Below are positions 1 through 6,385 of a DNA stretch of 6,859 nt, piece after piece. Under the pieces are notes generated by a model that did no database searches, had not been told where the DNA came from, and saw only the letters and a program-made list of their open reading frames with translations. This DNA comes from Spirochaetaceae bacterium (GTDB lineage: Bacteria > Spirochaetota > Spirochaetia > DSM-2461): positions 1 to 6,859 of the forward strand of contig QKAI01000177.1 of the NCBI GenBank assembly GCA_003246505.1, given 5' to 3'. The position numbers and the translations under genes are program-made. Numbering within the stretch: the first letter of the stretch is position 1; every line of letters starts with the position of its first letter.

Positions 1-215
1 TTGCGGCAGACATCGTAGCCGTCCATGCCCGACATGATGACATCCAGGAGGATCACATCCGGTTTATAACGGGAGAAACAGAGATCCAGGGCCTTCTCCC
101 CGCTGGTGGCCATCATGACAATGTAACGGTCCTTGAGAAATTCATTGAGGGTCAGGATGTTGCTCCTCACATCATCCACAACGAGAACGCGCTTCCTCTC
201 TTCCGCTCTATTCAT
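1..215 (-). CDS. Response regulator, receiver domain (N-terminal part; gene runs off the left edge)
   Basis: The first 71 codons of a two-component response regulator are present; the rest lies beyond position 1, so the output domain is unknown. The translation follows the CheY-like receiver pattern: a beta-1 strand ending in the acidic pair D14-D15 (VLVVDD), a first helix (SNILTLNEFLKD), a beta-2/ATSGEKALDL segment, and a beta-3 strand VILLD whose D58 is the expected phospho-acceptor, followed by GMDGYDVC. The conserved proline four residues after the phospho-aspartate (as in MPGMDG) is serine here (S62). The ATG at 215 is chosen because an AAGGGGG ribosome-binding site lies five bases upstream. 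This receiver style is common in stand-alone regulators, hybrid kinases and GGDEF or HD-GYP proteins, and the visible part cannot separate these. A 57-base gap separates it from the lptD-like gene upstream; it may share that transcript. The receiver call is firm and the function of the whole protein is open. Confidence 0.9.
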   Translation of the reverse strand, partial: MNRAEERKRVLVVDDVRSNILTLNEFLKDRYIVMMATSGEKALDLCFSRYKPDVILLDVIMSGMDGYDVCR

Positions 216-220
216 GAATT

Positions 221-227
221 CCCCCTT
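221..227 (-). promoter_or_regulatory. Ribosome-binding site of the response-regulator gene
   Basis: On the minus strand the sequence reads AAGGGGG, followed by five bases and then the ATG at 215. It is a strong purine-rich Shine-Dalgarno match at good spacing and it fixes the start of the truncated receiver gene. Confidence 0.7.
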
Positions 228-272
228 ACAGATTAACTGAAGATACGGCTCCTTGCAAGAAAAAAAGCGATT

Positions 273-3200
273 CTAATCCGTTTCTCCCGCACTGATATCC
301 CAATTATCATCCTCATCCTTCTGTATATCCATATTCAAGGTGGGGACGGGATTCCATTTCAGGTAAAAGGAGAAGGTGGACTGCCAGGTATAGAGGCTGT
401 CCTGGAGCTGGGGCGATCCGGAATACTCCACAATGAAATTCCAGTTTCCCAGATAATGGACCAGATTGAGGTCCAGGGAGCTGAGATTGAAAAAGGAATC
501 GTACCTGTCCTGGGTATTGAAAAGATTGAAGGATTTGAAGAGATCCTCCCAGAAATGGTACTCCTCCGTTATCCCCAGGGTATTCCGGTAGGCGGGAATA
601 TAAAGATACATGTTTTTATTCTGGGAGACCAGGGTCAGATCCAGATCGAGAAACCTGTGGAGAGACAGATCAAGGCCGAAGGAGAAATCCAGTACCGAAT
701 CGCTGATTTTAATAAGATTCTGTTTCCAGCTTGTGCTCACATTGACGGTGCTGTCTATGCGGTTTTTCCATAGGAGCGGCACATCCCAGTCCTGACGGTA
801 ACCAAGGGTGAGGGAGGAAAGTAGAAAATCCTGGTCCCCCTCTTCCCAGAGATAGGTAACCTTATTCCAGGTGTAGTCGCTGGTGTAGTCCGCCCTGAGC
901 GTAGAAGTAAAGCCGTATCCCGTCAGGGTGGCCTGATTCGTCTTCATCCTTTTATTGTCCACATCGTAGGAGAGGGAATCGGAAAGGGTTATATCCAGAG
1001 GATCCAGATCCAGGGTTCCCTTATACTGGACCGGCTCGAAGGTCCACTCCCCCGCCTCTTCACTCAGGGTCTGGCTTAGACTGTTTGAGAGGGGCCCCAG
1101 GGTCAGGCTCAGGCTGTTGGCCAGGGATGAGGAGGTATCCCGGTTATCCGTATAGAGGGAGGTTTTGTAGCGGCTTGTCCCGGTGAAGGCGCTGACCGGA
1201 TTGTACTTCAGGTAGCACTCCAGCTCGCTCTCGCTGATTCCGTCACTATTCCGATTCAGCCAGAGCTCCTCGTAAACGGGAGTGGTGTCGTCCATGGTAT
1301 CGAAGGTCTTTCGGAAAAGCTGCATCCCCAGGGAGTAGCTCAAATAGCTGTCATCCAGGGCGTAATAGTCAATGGGCATGGTCTTGAGCTCGGTGCTGTT
1401 ATTCCATTTGATCGTATCGTAGCTGTACTGGTCCTTCAGTTCGCTGTCGGTGAGTTCCGTATCCTCCCCGGTCAAATCCACATACTGCCGGTAGTTGATG
1501 CTGTAGTCTTCCTTGTGGGTCAGGGAGAGAAGATCGTCCCAGAGGTTCATGCTGAGGGTCAGGCTCTCCTTGTTCGTCAGGGAGAGCTTCCCCTTGTCCA
1601 GGGCGAAGGAGATATCCTGGGGCTCCGCATCGGCGGAGGAATCGGTGAAATTATCGAAATCATCGATCATCAGGATGGTTGTGGTGCTGCTCCATTTCAG
1701 GGAACCGGAGAAAGTGCTGCTGCTGCCAACGGTCCTGTCTCCGGCCTCCCCCGCCGTCTCAAAGGGAAACTCTGCGGGCTTCTCTTCCCCGGAGGCGGGG
1801 AGTTCCTCACCGGCGATCATCCACTCCCCGTCCCCCTTGGCGGGGGAGTTCTTTTCCTCATCGCCACCGCTTTTCCAGAGGGTCCCCGAGAGGGTAACCG
1901 CCCCGTCGGGAAGGGTGACGCTCTCGGGGTAAAAGAACTGCGCCGTGGGGGAGTAGCTGTCATCGTACCCCGCGTCGGTGATGCTGCTCCATTCCAGGGA
2001 GCCGTTCAACCGTGAGACATCCACCGTGCTCAGCCAGGGGGAGAGGGCCTTGGTGGCGAAACTCTTTTTCCAACTGACCTCCCACTCGAAGGAGCTGATA
2101 TCGCTGCCCGAAACCGTATTGTCCTCACCCAGATCGGAGAGCAGGAAATTGAGGGGATCGAAGTTTTCCACCCGGTTCGTCATGAAATCCCCCATAAAGG
2201 AAGGGTCGGAATAGAACATGAAATCGAAGCTGAAGTTCCCCACCGAATAATCCGCCTCCGCCCCCCAGCGGAAGGGCAGTTCCAGGGCCCCCAGGGAGGA
2301 AGTGTTCCATCGGGAGACATAGGTTCCGTCCTCCAGGAAATAGGCGTTGTAATAATTATCAATACTGCGGGACACAGCGGCGCCGAGGAAGAGGTTCATC
2401 CCCCGGGCGGATTCACCCGGTTTGATGTAGCCGTCCAGTCCGAGGAATCCCCCCAGATTGGAGTAGTAATCGGCCATGAGCTTCAGGTATTCATCGGATT
2501 TTTCGGTGAGTTTGTCCCCCTTGAAAAGGAAGATCCCCCTCCTCTCCAGTTCATAAAGGCTGTCGCTGTTCAGGCCGGCGCTGAAGAAGGAGGTATTCTC
2601 CGGCGATTTCTGCCCCAGAAGGTAGGTGGTCGTCTGCAGAGTCGTGCCCTCCCGGTTGCGGAACCCGATGGAGGGGTTGAAGAAGATGTCGTTCCCCGGC
2701 TTGTAATAGAAGGGGAGATAGAGAAGGGGGATCCGCCCCAGATAGAGTAACCCGTTGACCAGTCCCCACTCCTCCGGCCCCATAAGCCAGATCTTTCCCG
2801 CCCGGATGCTGTATTCCGGATCCTCCCAGGTCCCGCTGGTGATGGTGCCTTTTTTCATGACCGCCAGATCGAATCCGGAGGAACTTATCTCCTTTCCGGT
2901 GAAATAAAACTCGATCGACTCCCCGTCCACGCTGTCCGTCCTGCTGGAAACGCCGGAGTAGATGACGCCCTGCCACCCTTCGATGTGAAAGGTCATGCTC
3001 TCCCCGAGGAAACGCTCCGCCGTCCCCCCCTCTTCGCTGCGGGTGTATTCCACGTTGCCCAGGGCGGTGAGGGAGTCGTCCAGGCGGGAAAAAACGATTC
3101 GGTCCGCGGAAATCACGTACTCCCGGCCGTTCTCTCCATCCTTCACGGTCAGCCTGACACTGCCCGTCAGATGGATCTCATCACCCCGGTCATCCACCTG

Positions 3201-3545
3201 GTAGTATTCGGTGCTGTCCGCCGACTCTATGGTGATTTCCAGGGACCCCCCCGATTCCCCATCGCCGGAACCGTCTTCAGCGGCGCTCCCCCTCTGCTCC
3301 GGCGACGCAAAGGCGTAATAATCCCTGAGCCGCATTCTCAGCTCCGATTCGCTCCCCCCGTCGTTCAGTTCCAGGGAGCGGCACCAGATGCGCAGTTCCT
3401 CCAGGGAGGAGAGCTCCAGATCCCTCTCGAAATAGCGTTCCTCCAGGGTTGGGGGAGCCGATTCCTGGGCGAGGAGGGGCACGGCGGCGGGGAGGAGCAG
3501 GGAGAGCAGGACGATGTGGGCAAAGAGCACTCCCCTTCCGGCCAT
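273..3545 (-). CDS. lptD: LptD/OstA-family outer-membrane LPS-assembly-type protein
   Basis: This 1090-residue exported beta-barrel protein is LptD-like; the family inserts LPS or related glycolipids into the outer leaflet of the outer membrane. Residues 1-27 look like a signal peptide (hydrophobic IVLLSLLLPAAVPLLAQ). Residues 45-77 form a SAP-like helix-turn-helix. Residues 103-200 resemble the OstA/LptA beta-jellyroll (IHLTGSVRLTV, ISADRIVFSR, ALGNVEY). Residues 252-312 carry the signature region leading into the barrel (LGRIPLLYLPFYYKPG, then FNPSIGFRNREGTTL). The remainder alternates polar and aromatic residues, as transmembrane strands do. It is longer than E. coli LptD (about 780 residues), partly through an acidic insert at 556-606. 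It has only two cysteines, C55 and C777, so the four-cysteine disulfide pattern of enterobacterial LptD is absent. The ATG at 3545 is the first possible start: an in-frame TGA lies at 3555-3557. It follows the uvrA stop by one base. The family call is firm; the transported lipid is unknown, and some spirochaetes with such proteins lack LPS. Confidence 0.85.
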   Translation of the reverse strand: MAGRGVLFAHIVLLSLLLPAAVPLLAQESAPPTLEERYFERDLELSSLEELRIWCRSLELNDGGSESELRMRLRDYYAFASPEQRGSAAEDGSGDGESGGSLEITIESADSTEYYQVDDRGDEIHLTGSVRLTVKDGENGREYVISADRIVFSRLDDSLTALGNVEYTRSEEGGTAERFLGESMTFHIEGWQGVIYSGVSSRTDSVDGESIEFYFTGKEISSSGFDLAVMKKGTITSGTWEDPEYSIRAGKIWLMGPEEWGLVNGLLYLGRIPLLYLPFYYKPGNDIFFNPSIGFRNREGTTLQTTTYLLGQKSPENTSFFSAGLNSDSLYELERRGIFLFKGDKLTEKSDEYLKLMADYYSNLGGFLGLDGYIKPGESARGMNLFLGAAVSRSIDNYYNAYFLEDGTYVSRWNTSSLGALELPFRWGAEADYSVGNFSFDFMFYSDPSFMGDFMTNRVENFDPLNFLLSDLGEDNTVSGSDISSFEWEVSWKKSFATKALSPWLSTVDVSRLNGSLEWSSITDAGYDDSYSPTAQFFYPESVTLPDGAVTLSGTLWKSGGDEEKNSPAKGDGEWMIAGEELPASGEEKPAEFPFETAGEAGDRTVGSSSTFSGSLKWSSTTTILMIDDFDNFTDSSADAEPQDISFALDKGKLSLTNKESLTLSMNLWDDLLSLTHKEDYSINYRQYVDLTGEDTELTDSELKDQYSYDTIKWNNSTELKTMPIDYYALDDSYLSYSLGMQLFRKTFDTMDDTTPVYEELWLNRNSDGISESELECYLKYNPVSAFTGTSRYKTSLYTDNRDTSSSLANSLSLTLGPLSNSLSQTLSEEAGEWTFEPVQYKGTLDLDPLDITLSDSLSYDVDNKRMKTNQATLTGYGFTSTLRADYTSDYTWNKVTYLWEEGDQDFLLSSLTLGYRQDWDVPLLWKNRIDSTVNVSTSWKQNLIKISDSVLDFSFGLDLSLHRFLDLDLTLVSQNKNMYLYIPAYRNTLGITEEYHFWEDLFKSFNLFNTQDRYDSFFNLSSLDLNLVHYLGNWNFIVEYSGSPQLQDSLYTWQSTFSFYLKWNPVPTLNMDIQKDEDDNWDISAGETD
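1686..2003 (-). repeat. Recurring GSLxWSS-type strand motif in the LptD barrel
   Basis: A short strand motif recurs around the acidic insert: NGSLEWSSITDAG at residues 514-526, SGTLWKSG at 553-560, and SGSLKWSSTTTILM at 613-626. The first and third copies are closest, and each is followed a few residues later by an acidic pair (DD). This suggests duplication of a strand or beta-hairpin unit inside the barrel, with the acidic insert lying between the second and third copies. It is a protein-level similarity, not a long DNA repeat, and convergence of beta-strand composition is possible. Confidence 0.35.
1728..1880 (-). other. Acidic, repeat-containing insert within the LptD barrel (residues 556-606)
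   Basis: About 50 residues rich in Glu, Gly, Pro, Ala and Lys interrupt the aromatic strand pattern of the barrel. Three short related units can be seen: EEKNSPAKG, EELPASG and EEKPAEF. At DNA level two partly matching copies of a GGCGGGG(G)AGTTC...CCTCA block lie at about 1794-1810 and 1839-1860 (plus-strand reading). The segment lacks the alternating pattern of a membrane strand, so an extended surface loop or periplasmic turn is the likely structure. It may have grown by short-repeat expansion. Confidence 0.5.
3315..3413 (-). other. SAP-like helical motif between signal peptide and OstA domain (LptD residues 45-77)
   Basis: Residues 45-77 of the LptD-like protein fit the SAP helix-extension-helix pattern: a first amphipathic helix (SLEELRIWCRSLEL), a glycine turn (NDGGS), then an ELRMRLRDYY helix. 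The spacing of leucines, the glycine and the final ExxxRL-type helix agree with the family consensus as I remember it. SAP domains are known mainly as DNA-binding modules. Here the motif follows a signal peptide and would sit in the periplasm, so nucleic-acid binding is not the obvious role. It could instead be a small protein- or peptidoglycan-contacting module, or a chance resemblance. Confidence 0.5.
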
Positions 3546-3546
3546 A

Positions 3547-6363
3547 TCAGATATTCAGAATCTCCTTGAGAAAGCGTCCCGTATGGGATTCGGGGCATCG
3601 GGCCACCTCCTCCGGAGTGCCCTCCACCACGATGGTGCCCCCCCGGTCTCCCCCGTCGGGCCCCAGGTCGATGATATGGTCCGCCTGTTTGATCACGTCC
3701 AGGTTGTGCTCGATCATGCAGATGGTGTTCCCCAGGGTGACCAGCTCCTGGAGGACCTCCATGAGCTGCTTCACATCGGCGAAATGGAGCCCCGTGGTGG
3801 GCTCGTCTATCACGTAGAAGGTGTTGCCCGTGCCGCGCTTGGAGAGTTCCAGGGCCAGCTTGACCCGCTGTGCCTCTCCCCCGGAGAGGGTCAGGGCCGA
3901 CTGCCCCAGGGTGACGTACCCCAGGCCGACCGCCCGAAGGGTATCCATCTTCCCCTTGATGCTGGGCTGGGCGGCGAAAAAATCCGCCGCCTCCTCCACG
4001 GGCATCTCCAGCACCTCGTGGATGTTCTTGCCCTTGTAGCGCACGTCCAGGGTCTCCCTGTTGAACCGTTTGCCCTGGCAGACTTCGCAGGTGACGTAGA
4101 CGTCGGGGAGGAAGTGCATTTCTATCTTCTGGGTTCCCGCTCCCTGGCAGGCCTCGCAGCGGCCCCCCTTCACATTGAAGGAGAAGCGCCCCGCCTTGTA
4201 GCCCCGGGCCTTGGACTCGGGGAGGGAGGCGAAGAGGTCCCTCACGGCGGTGAAGACCCCCACGTAGGTGGCCGGGTTGGACCGGGGCGTCCGGCCGATG
4301 GGGCTCTGGTCTATGCTGATGATCTTGTCGATGTTCTCCTGCCCGGTCAGTTCGTCGAAATCCCCGGTCTCCTTCCGGGACCGGTTGAGGCTGTTGAACA
4401 GGGCCGGGTAGAGGATGGTGGTGAGCAGGGTGGATTTGCCCGATCCGGAGACCCCGGTGATGACGTTCATCTTCCCCAGGGGGATGGAGAGGGAGACGTT
4501 CTTGAGGTTGTTCTCCCGGGCTCCGGTCAGGGTGAGGAACTTCCCGTTCCCCGGGCGGCGGACTTCGGGAATGACCACCCCGTCCCGGCCGCTCAGGAAG
4601 CGGCCCGTGGGACTGTCCGGGTGGGCCAGGATGTGCTCCAGGTCGCCCGCGGCCACCACGTGCCCCCCGTGGACACCCGCTCCGGGACCCATGTCCACGA
4701 TGTAGTCGGCGGTGCGGATCGTCTGCTCGTCGTGCTCCACCACGATGAGGGTGTTCCCTATGTCCCGCAGATGCTTGAGGGTTTCGATAAGCCGGTCGTT
4801 GTCCCTCTGGTGAAGGCCGATGGTGGGCTCGTCCAGGATGTAGAGGACCCCCACCAGGGAGGAGCCGATCTGGGTGGCCAGGCGGATCCGCTGGGCCTCC
4901 CCGCCGGAAATGGTCCCCGCCTCCCGGTGGAGGGTCAGGTACTCCAGGCCCACGCTCTCCATGAAGGTGAGCCGGTCTATGATCTCCTTGAGCACCTGCT
5001 CGGAGATGTGGGCTTCGTTCTCGTCCAGCTCGATCTCCCGGAAGAAGGGAAGCAGCTCCTTGACGGGCTTGGTGGTCAGATCCCAGATATTGATGCCCTT
5101 GAGGGTTACCGCCAGGGCTTCCGGCTTGAGCCGCCTTCCGGAGCAGTCGGAGCAGTTGTGCCGTACCATGAGCTCCTCCAGCCAGTCCTTGACCCCGGTG
5201 GAGGCGGTCTCGTTGTGGCGCCTCTTCAGGTCGTCGATGAGTCCCGCGTAGGGTTTGTCGTAGTGGAAGCTCCCCGTCTTGTTCCGGTTCTCGTAGTGGA
5301 AGGAGATCTTCTCCTTCGTCCCGTAGAGGAGGGCCTTCCTGGCCTTCTCGCTCAGCTCCCCCAGGGGGGTGTCCAGGGTGAAGCCGAAGTGGGAGGCCAG
5401 GCTCTCCATCTGGCTCCTTCCCCAGGCGGCGTCCGGATTGACCGAGGCGATGCCCCCGTCGTTAATGGATTTGGACCAGTCCGGGATGATCTTGTCCGCA
5501 TCGAATTCCATGGTCATTCCCAGGCCCCCGCAGGTGGGGCAGGCGCCGAAGGGATTGTTGAAGGAGAAGAGCCGGGGCTGGAGCTCGGGCATGCTGAACC
5601 CGCAGTGGGGGCAGGAGTTCTTCTCGGAGAAGAACTCCTCCCTCTCCTCGGAGAGGTTGCAGGCTATCACCTGCCCCTCGGAGATCTCCAGGGCCGTCTC
5701 GATGGAGTCGGCCAGGCGCTTTCTCGTTTCCGCGGAGAGCTTGAGCCGGTCCACCACCACCTCTATGGTGTGCTTCTTATTCTTTTCCAGGGCGATATTG
5801 TCTTCCAGGAGAAGGACTTCCCCATCCACCCTCACCCTCAGGAACCCGGCGTTGCGGGCGTCGTCGAACACCTTCTGGTGCTCCCCTTTCCGCCCCCGGA
5901 TGATGGGGGCCAGTATCATAAGGCGGCTCTCCTCCGGAGACTGGAGAATGGTTTCTATGATCTGGTCCACCGACTGTTCACGGATCTCCTCCCCGCATAC
6001 GGGGCAGTGGGGCACGCCGATGCGGGCGTAGAGCAGCCTCAGGTAGTCGTATATCTCCGTGACCGTCCCCACGGTGGAACGGGGGTTCTTGTGGGTCGTC
6101 TTCTGTTCGATGGAAATGGCCGGTGAAAGTCCCTCCAGATAATCCACGTCGGGCTTGTCCATACGGCCCAGGAACTGGCGGGCGTAGGCGGAGAGGGACT
6201 CCACGTAGCGCCTCTGCCCCTCGGCGAAAATCGTGTCGAAGGCCAGGGAGGACTTTCCGCTGCCCGAGAGTCCGGAAATCACTATCATTTTGTCCCGGGG
6301 CAGTTCCAGGTCTATATTCTTCAGGTTGTGCTCGCGGGCACCCTTAATCACTATCTTATCCAT
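3547..6363 (-). CDS. uvrA: UvrA, excinuclease ABC subunit A (DNA damage-recognition ATPase)
   Basis: UvrA is the cytoplasmic dimeric ATPase that finds bulky DNA lesions and loads UvrB in nucleotide excision repair. At 938 residues it is essentially the length of the E. coli protein (940). Both ABC modules are intact. Module I has Walker A GLSGSGKS (31-38), signature SGGEAQR (486-492), Walker B LDEP (510-513) and switch H544. Module II has Walker A GVSGSGKS (637-644), signature SGGEAQR (827-833), Walker B IDEP (852-855) and switch H886. Zinc-binding cysteines are C251/C254 with C275/C278, and C736/C739 with C759/C762; C120/C123 and C404/C407 probably form the third site seen in UvrA structures. 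The UvrB-binding and insertion domains lie between Walker A and signature of module I. The ATG at 6363 has a GAGGAA site four bases upstream. It follows the preceding gene by 22 bases and precedes the lptD-like gene by one. I see no LexA-type operator in the short upstream gap. All key residues are present and nothing suggests inactivation. Confidence 0.99.
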   Translation of the reverse strand: MDKIVIKGAREHNLKNIDLELPRDKMIVISGLSGSGKSSLAFDTIFAEGQRRYVESLSAYARQFLGRMDKPDVDYLEGLSPAISIEQKTTHKNPRSTVGTVTEIYDYLRLLYARIGVPHCPVCGEEIREQSVDQIIETILQSPEESRLMILAPIIRGRKGEHQKVFDDARNAGFLRVRVDGEVLLLEDNIALEKNKKHTIEVVVDRLKLSAETRKRLADSIETALEISEGQVIACNLSEEREEFFSEKNSCPHCGFSMPELQPRLFSFNNPFGACPTCGGLGMTMEFDADKIIPDWSKSINDGGIASVNPDAAWGRSQMESLASHFGFTLDTPLGELSEKARKALLYGTKEKISFHYENRNKTGSFHYDKPYAGLIDDLKRRHNETASTGVKDWLEELMVRHNCSDCSGRRLKPEALAVTLKGINIWDLTTKPVKELLPFFREIELDENEAHISEQVLKEIIDRLTFMESVGLEYLTLHREAGTISGGEAQRIRLATQIGSSLVGVLYILDEPTIGLHQRDNDRLIETLKHLRDIGNTLIVVEHDEQTIRTADYIVDMGPGAGVHGGHVVAAGDLEHILAHPDSPTGRFLSGRDGVVIPEVRRPGNGKFLTLTGARENNLKNVSLSIPLGKMNVITGVSGSGKSTLLTTILYPALFNSLNRSRKETGDFDELTGQENIDKIISIDQSPIGRTPRSNPATYVGVFTAVRDLFASLPESKARGYKAGRFSFNVKGGRCEACQGAGTQKIEMHFLPDVYVTCEVCQGKRFNRETLDVRYKGKNIHEVLEMPVEEAADFFAAQPSIKGKMDTLRAVGLGYVTLGQSALTLSGGEAQRVKLALELSKRGTGNTFYVIDEPTTGLHFADVKQLMEVLQELVTLGNTICMIEHNLDVIKQADHIIDLGPDGGDRGGTIVVEGTPEEVARCPESHTGRFLKEILNI
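3562..3567 (-). promoter_or_regulatory. Shine-Dalgarno-like AAGGAG inside the uvrA 3' end, upstream of the lptD-like gene
   Basis: The minus strand reads AAGGAG inside the last codons of uvrA, 16 bases before the lptD ATG. That spacing is longer than the usual 5-10 bases. With the TGA-T-ATG junction, initiation by ribosomes finishing uvrA (translational coupling) is more likely than independent initiation from this site alone. Confidence 0.4.
5299..5317. repeat. 8-bp inverted repeat with three-base loop, inside uvrA
   Basis: GAAGGAGA (5299-5306) and TCTCCTTC (5310-5317) are exact reverse complements around TCT. The segment encodes UvrA residues 349-355 (TKEKISF). It resembles the stronger repeat near 5613-5639 in composition and probably has the same codon-driven origin. 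Confidence 0.7.
5613..5639. repeat. 13-bp perfect inverted repeat with one-base centre, inside uvrA
   Basis: On the plus strand AGGAGTTCTTCTC (5613-5625) is followed by G5626 and then its exact reverse complement GAGAAGAACTCCT (5627-5639). As RNA it could form an 11-bp stem with a five-base loop. It encodes UvrA residues 242-251 (EEFFSEKNSC), just before and into the first zinc-finger cysteine. It could be a by-product of GAG/AAG codons facing TTC/TCC codons; no function is established. Confidence 0.85.
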
Positions 6364-6367
6364 AACA

Positions 6368-6373
6368 TTCCTC
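6368..6373 (-). promoter_or_regulatory. Ribosome-binding site of uvrA
   Basis: The minus strand reads GAGGAA, then four bases, then the uvrA ATG at 6363. It lies in the 22-base gap after the upstream gene's TAA and supports this start over any internal one. Confidence 0.7.
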
Positions 6374-6385
6374 TATGGGAAGACC

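Noticed and set aside
216..272. Possible promoter (TTGCAA, 17 bases, TAATCT) before the response-regulator gene
   Set aside because: The -10 match is poor, and a start from it would leave only about seven bases before the ATG, placing the transcript start on the ribosome-binding site.
259..285. Possible terminator after the lptD-like stop (T-run on the minus strand)
   Set aside because: The only pairing before the seven-base T-run is GATT/AATC with a two-base gap, too weak and tight for an intrinsic terminator.
1515..2015. Plus-strand open frames of up to 166 codons opposite the lptD-like gene
   Set aside because: They overlap each other and the real gene, give biased compositions, and have no recognisable domains; they are shadows of GC-rich coding sequence.
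3514..6126. An 870-codon open frame on the plus strand, antisense to nearly all of uvrA
   Set aside because: Its codons align exactly with uvrA codons, so it stays open only because uvrA avoids TTA, CTA and TCA codons over this stretch; it ends where uvrA uses TCA for S80. The product is low-complexity (Gly/Val/Leu/Glu/Asp-rich) with no domain signal, while the minus strand encodes a complete UvrA.
6364..6385. LexA/SOS operator before uvrA
   Set aside because: The 22-base gap shows no inverted-repeat operator and is mostly ribosome-binding site; any SOS control would act at the operon promoter outside the window.
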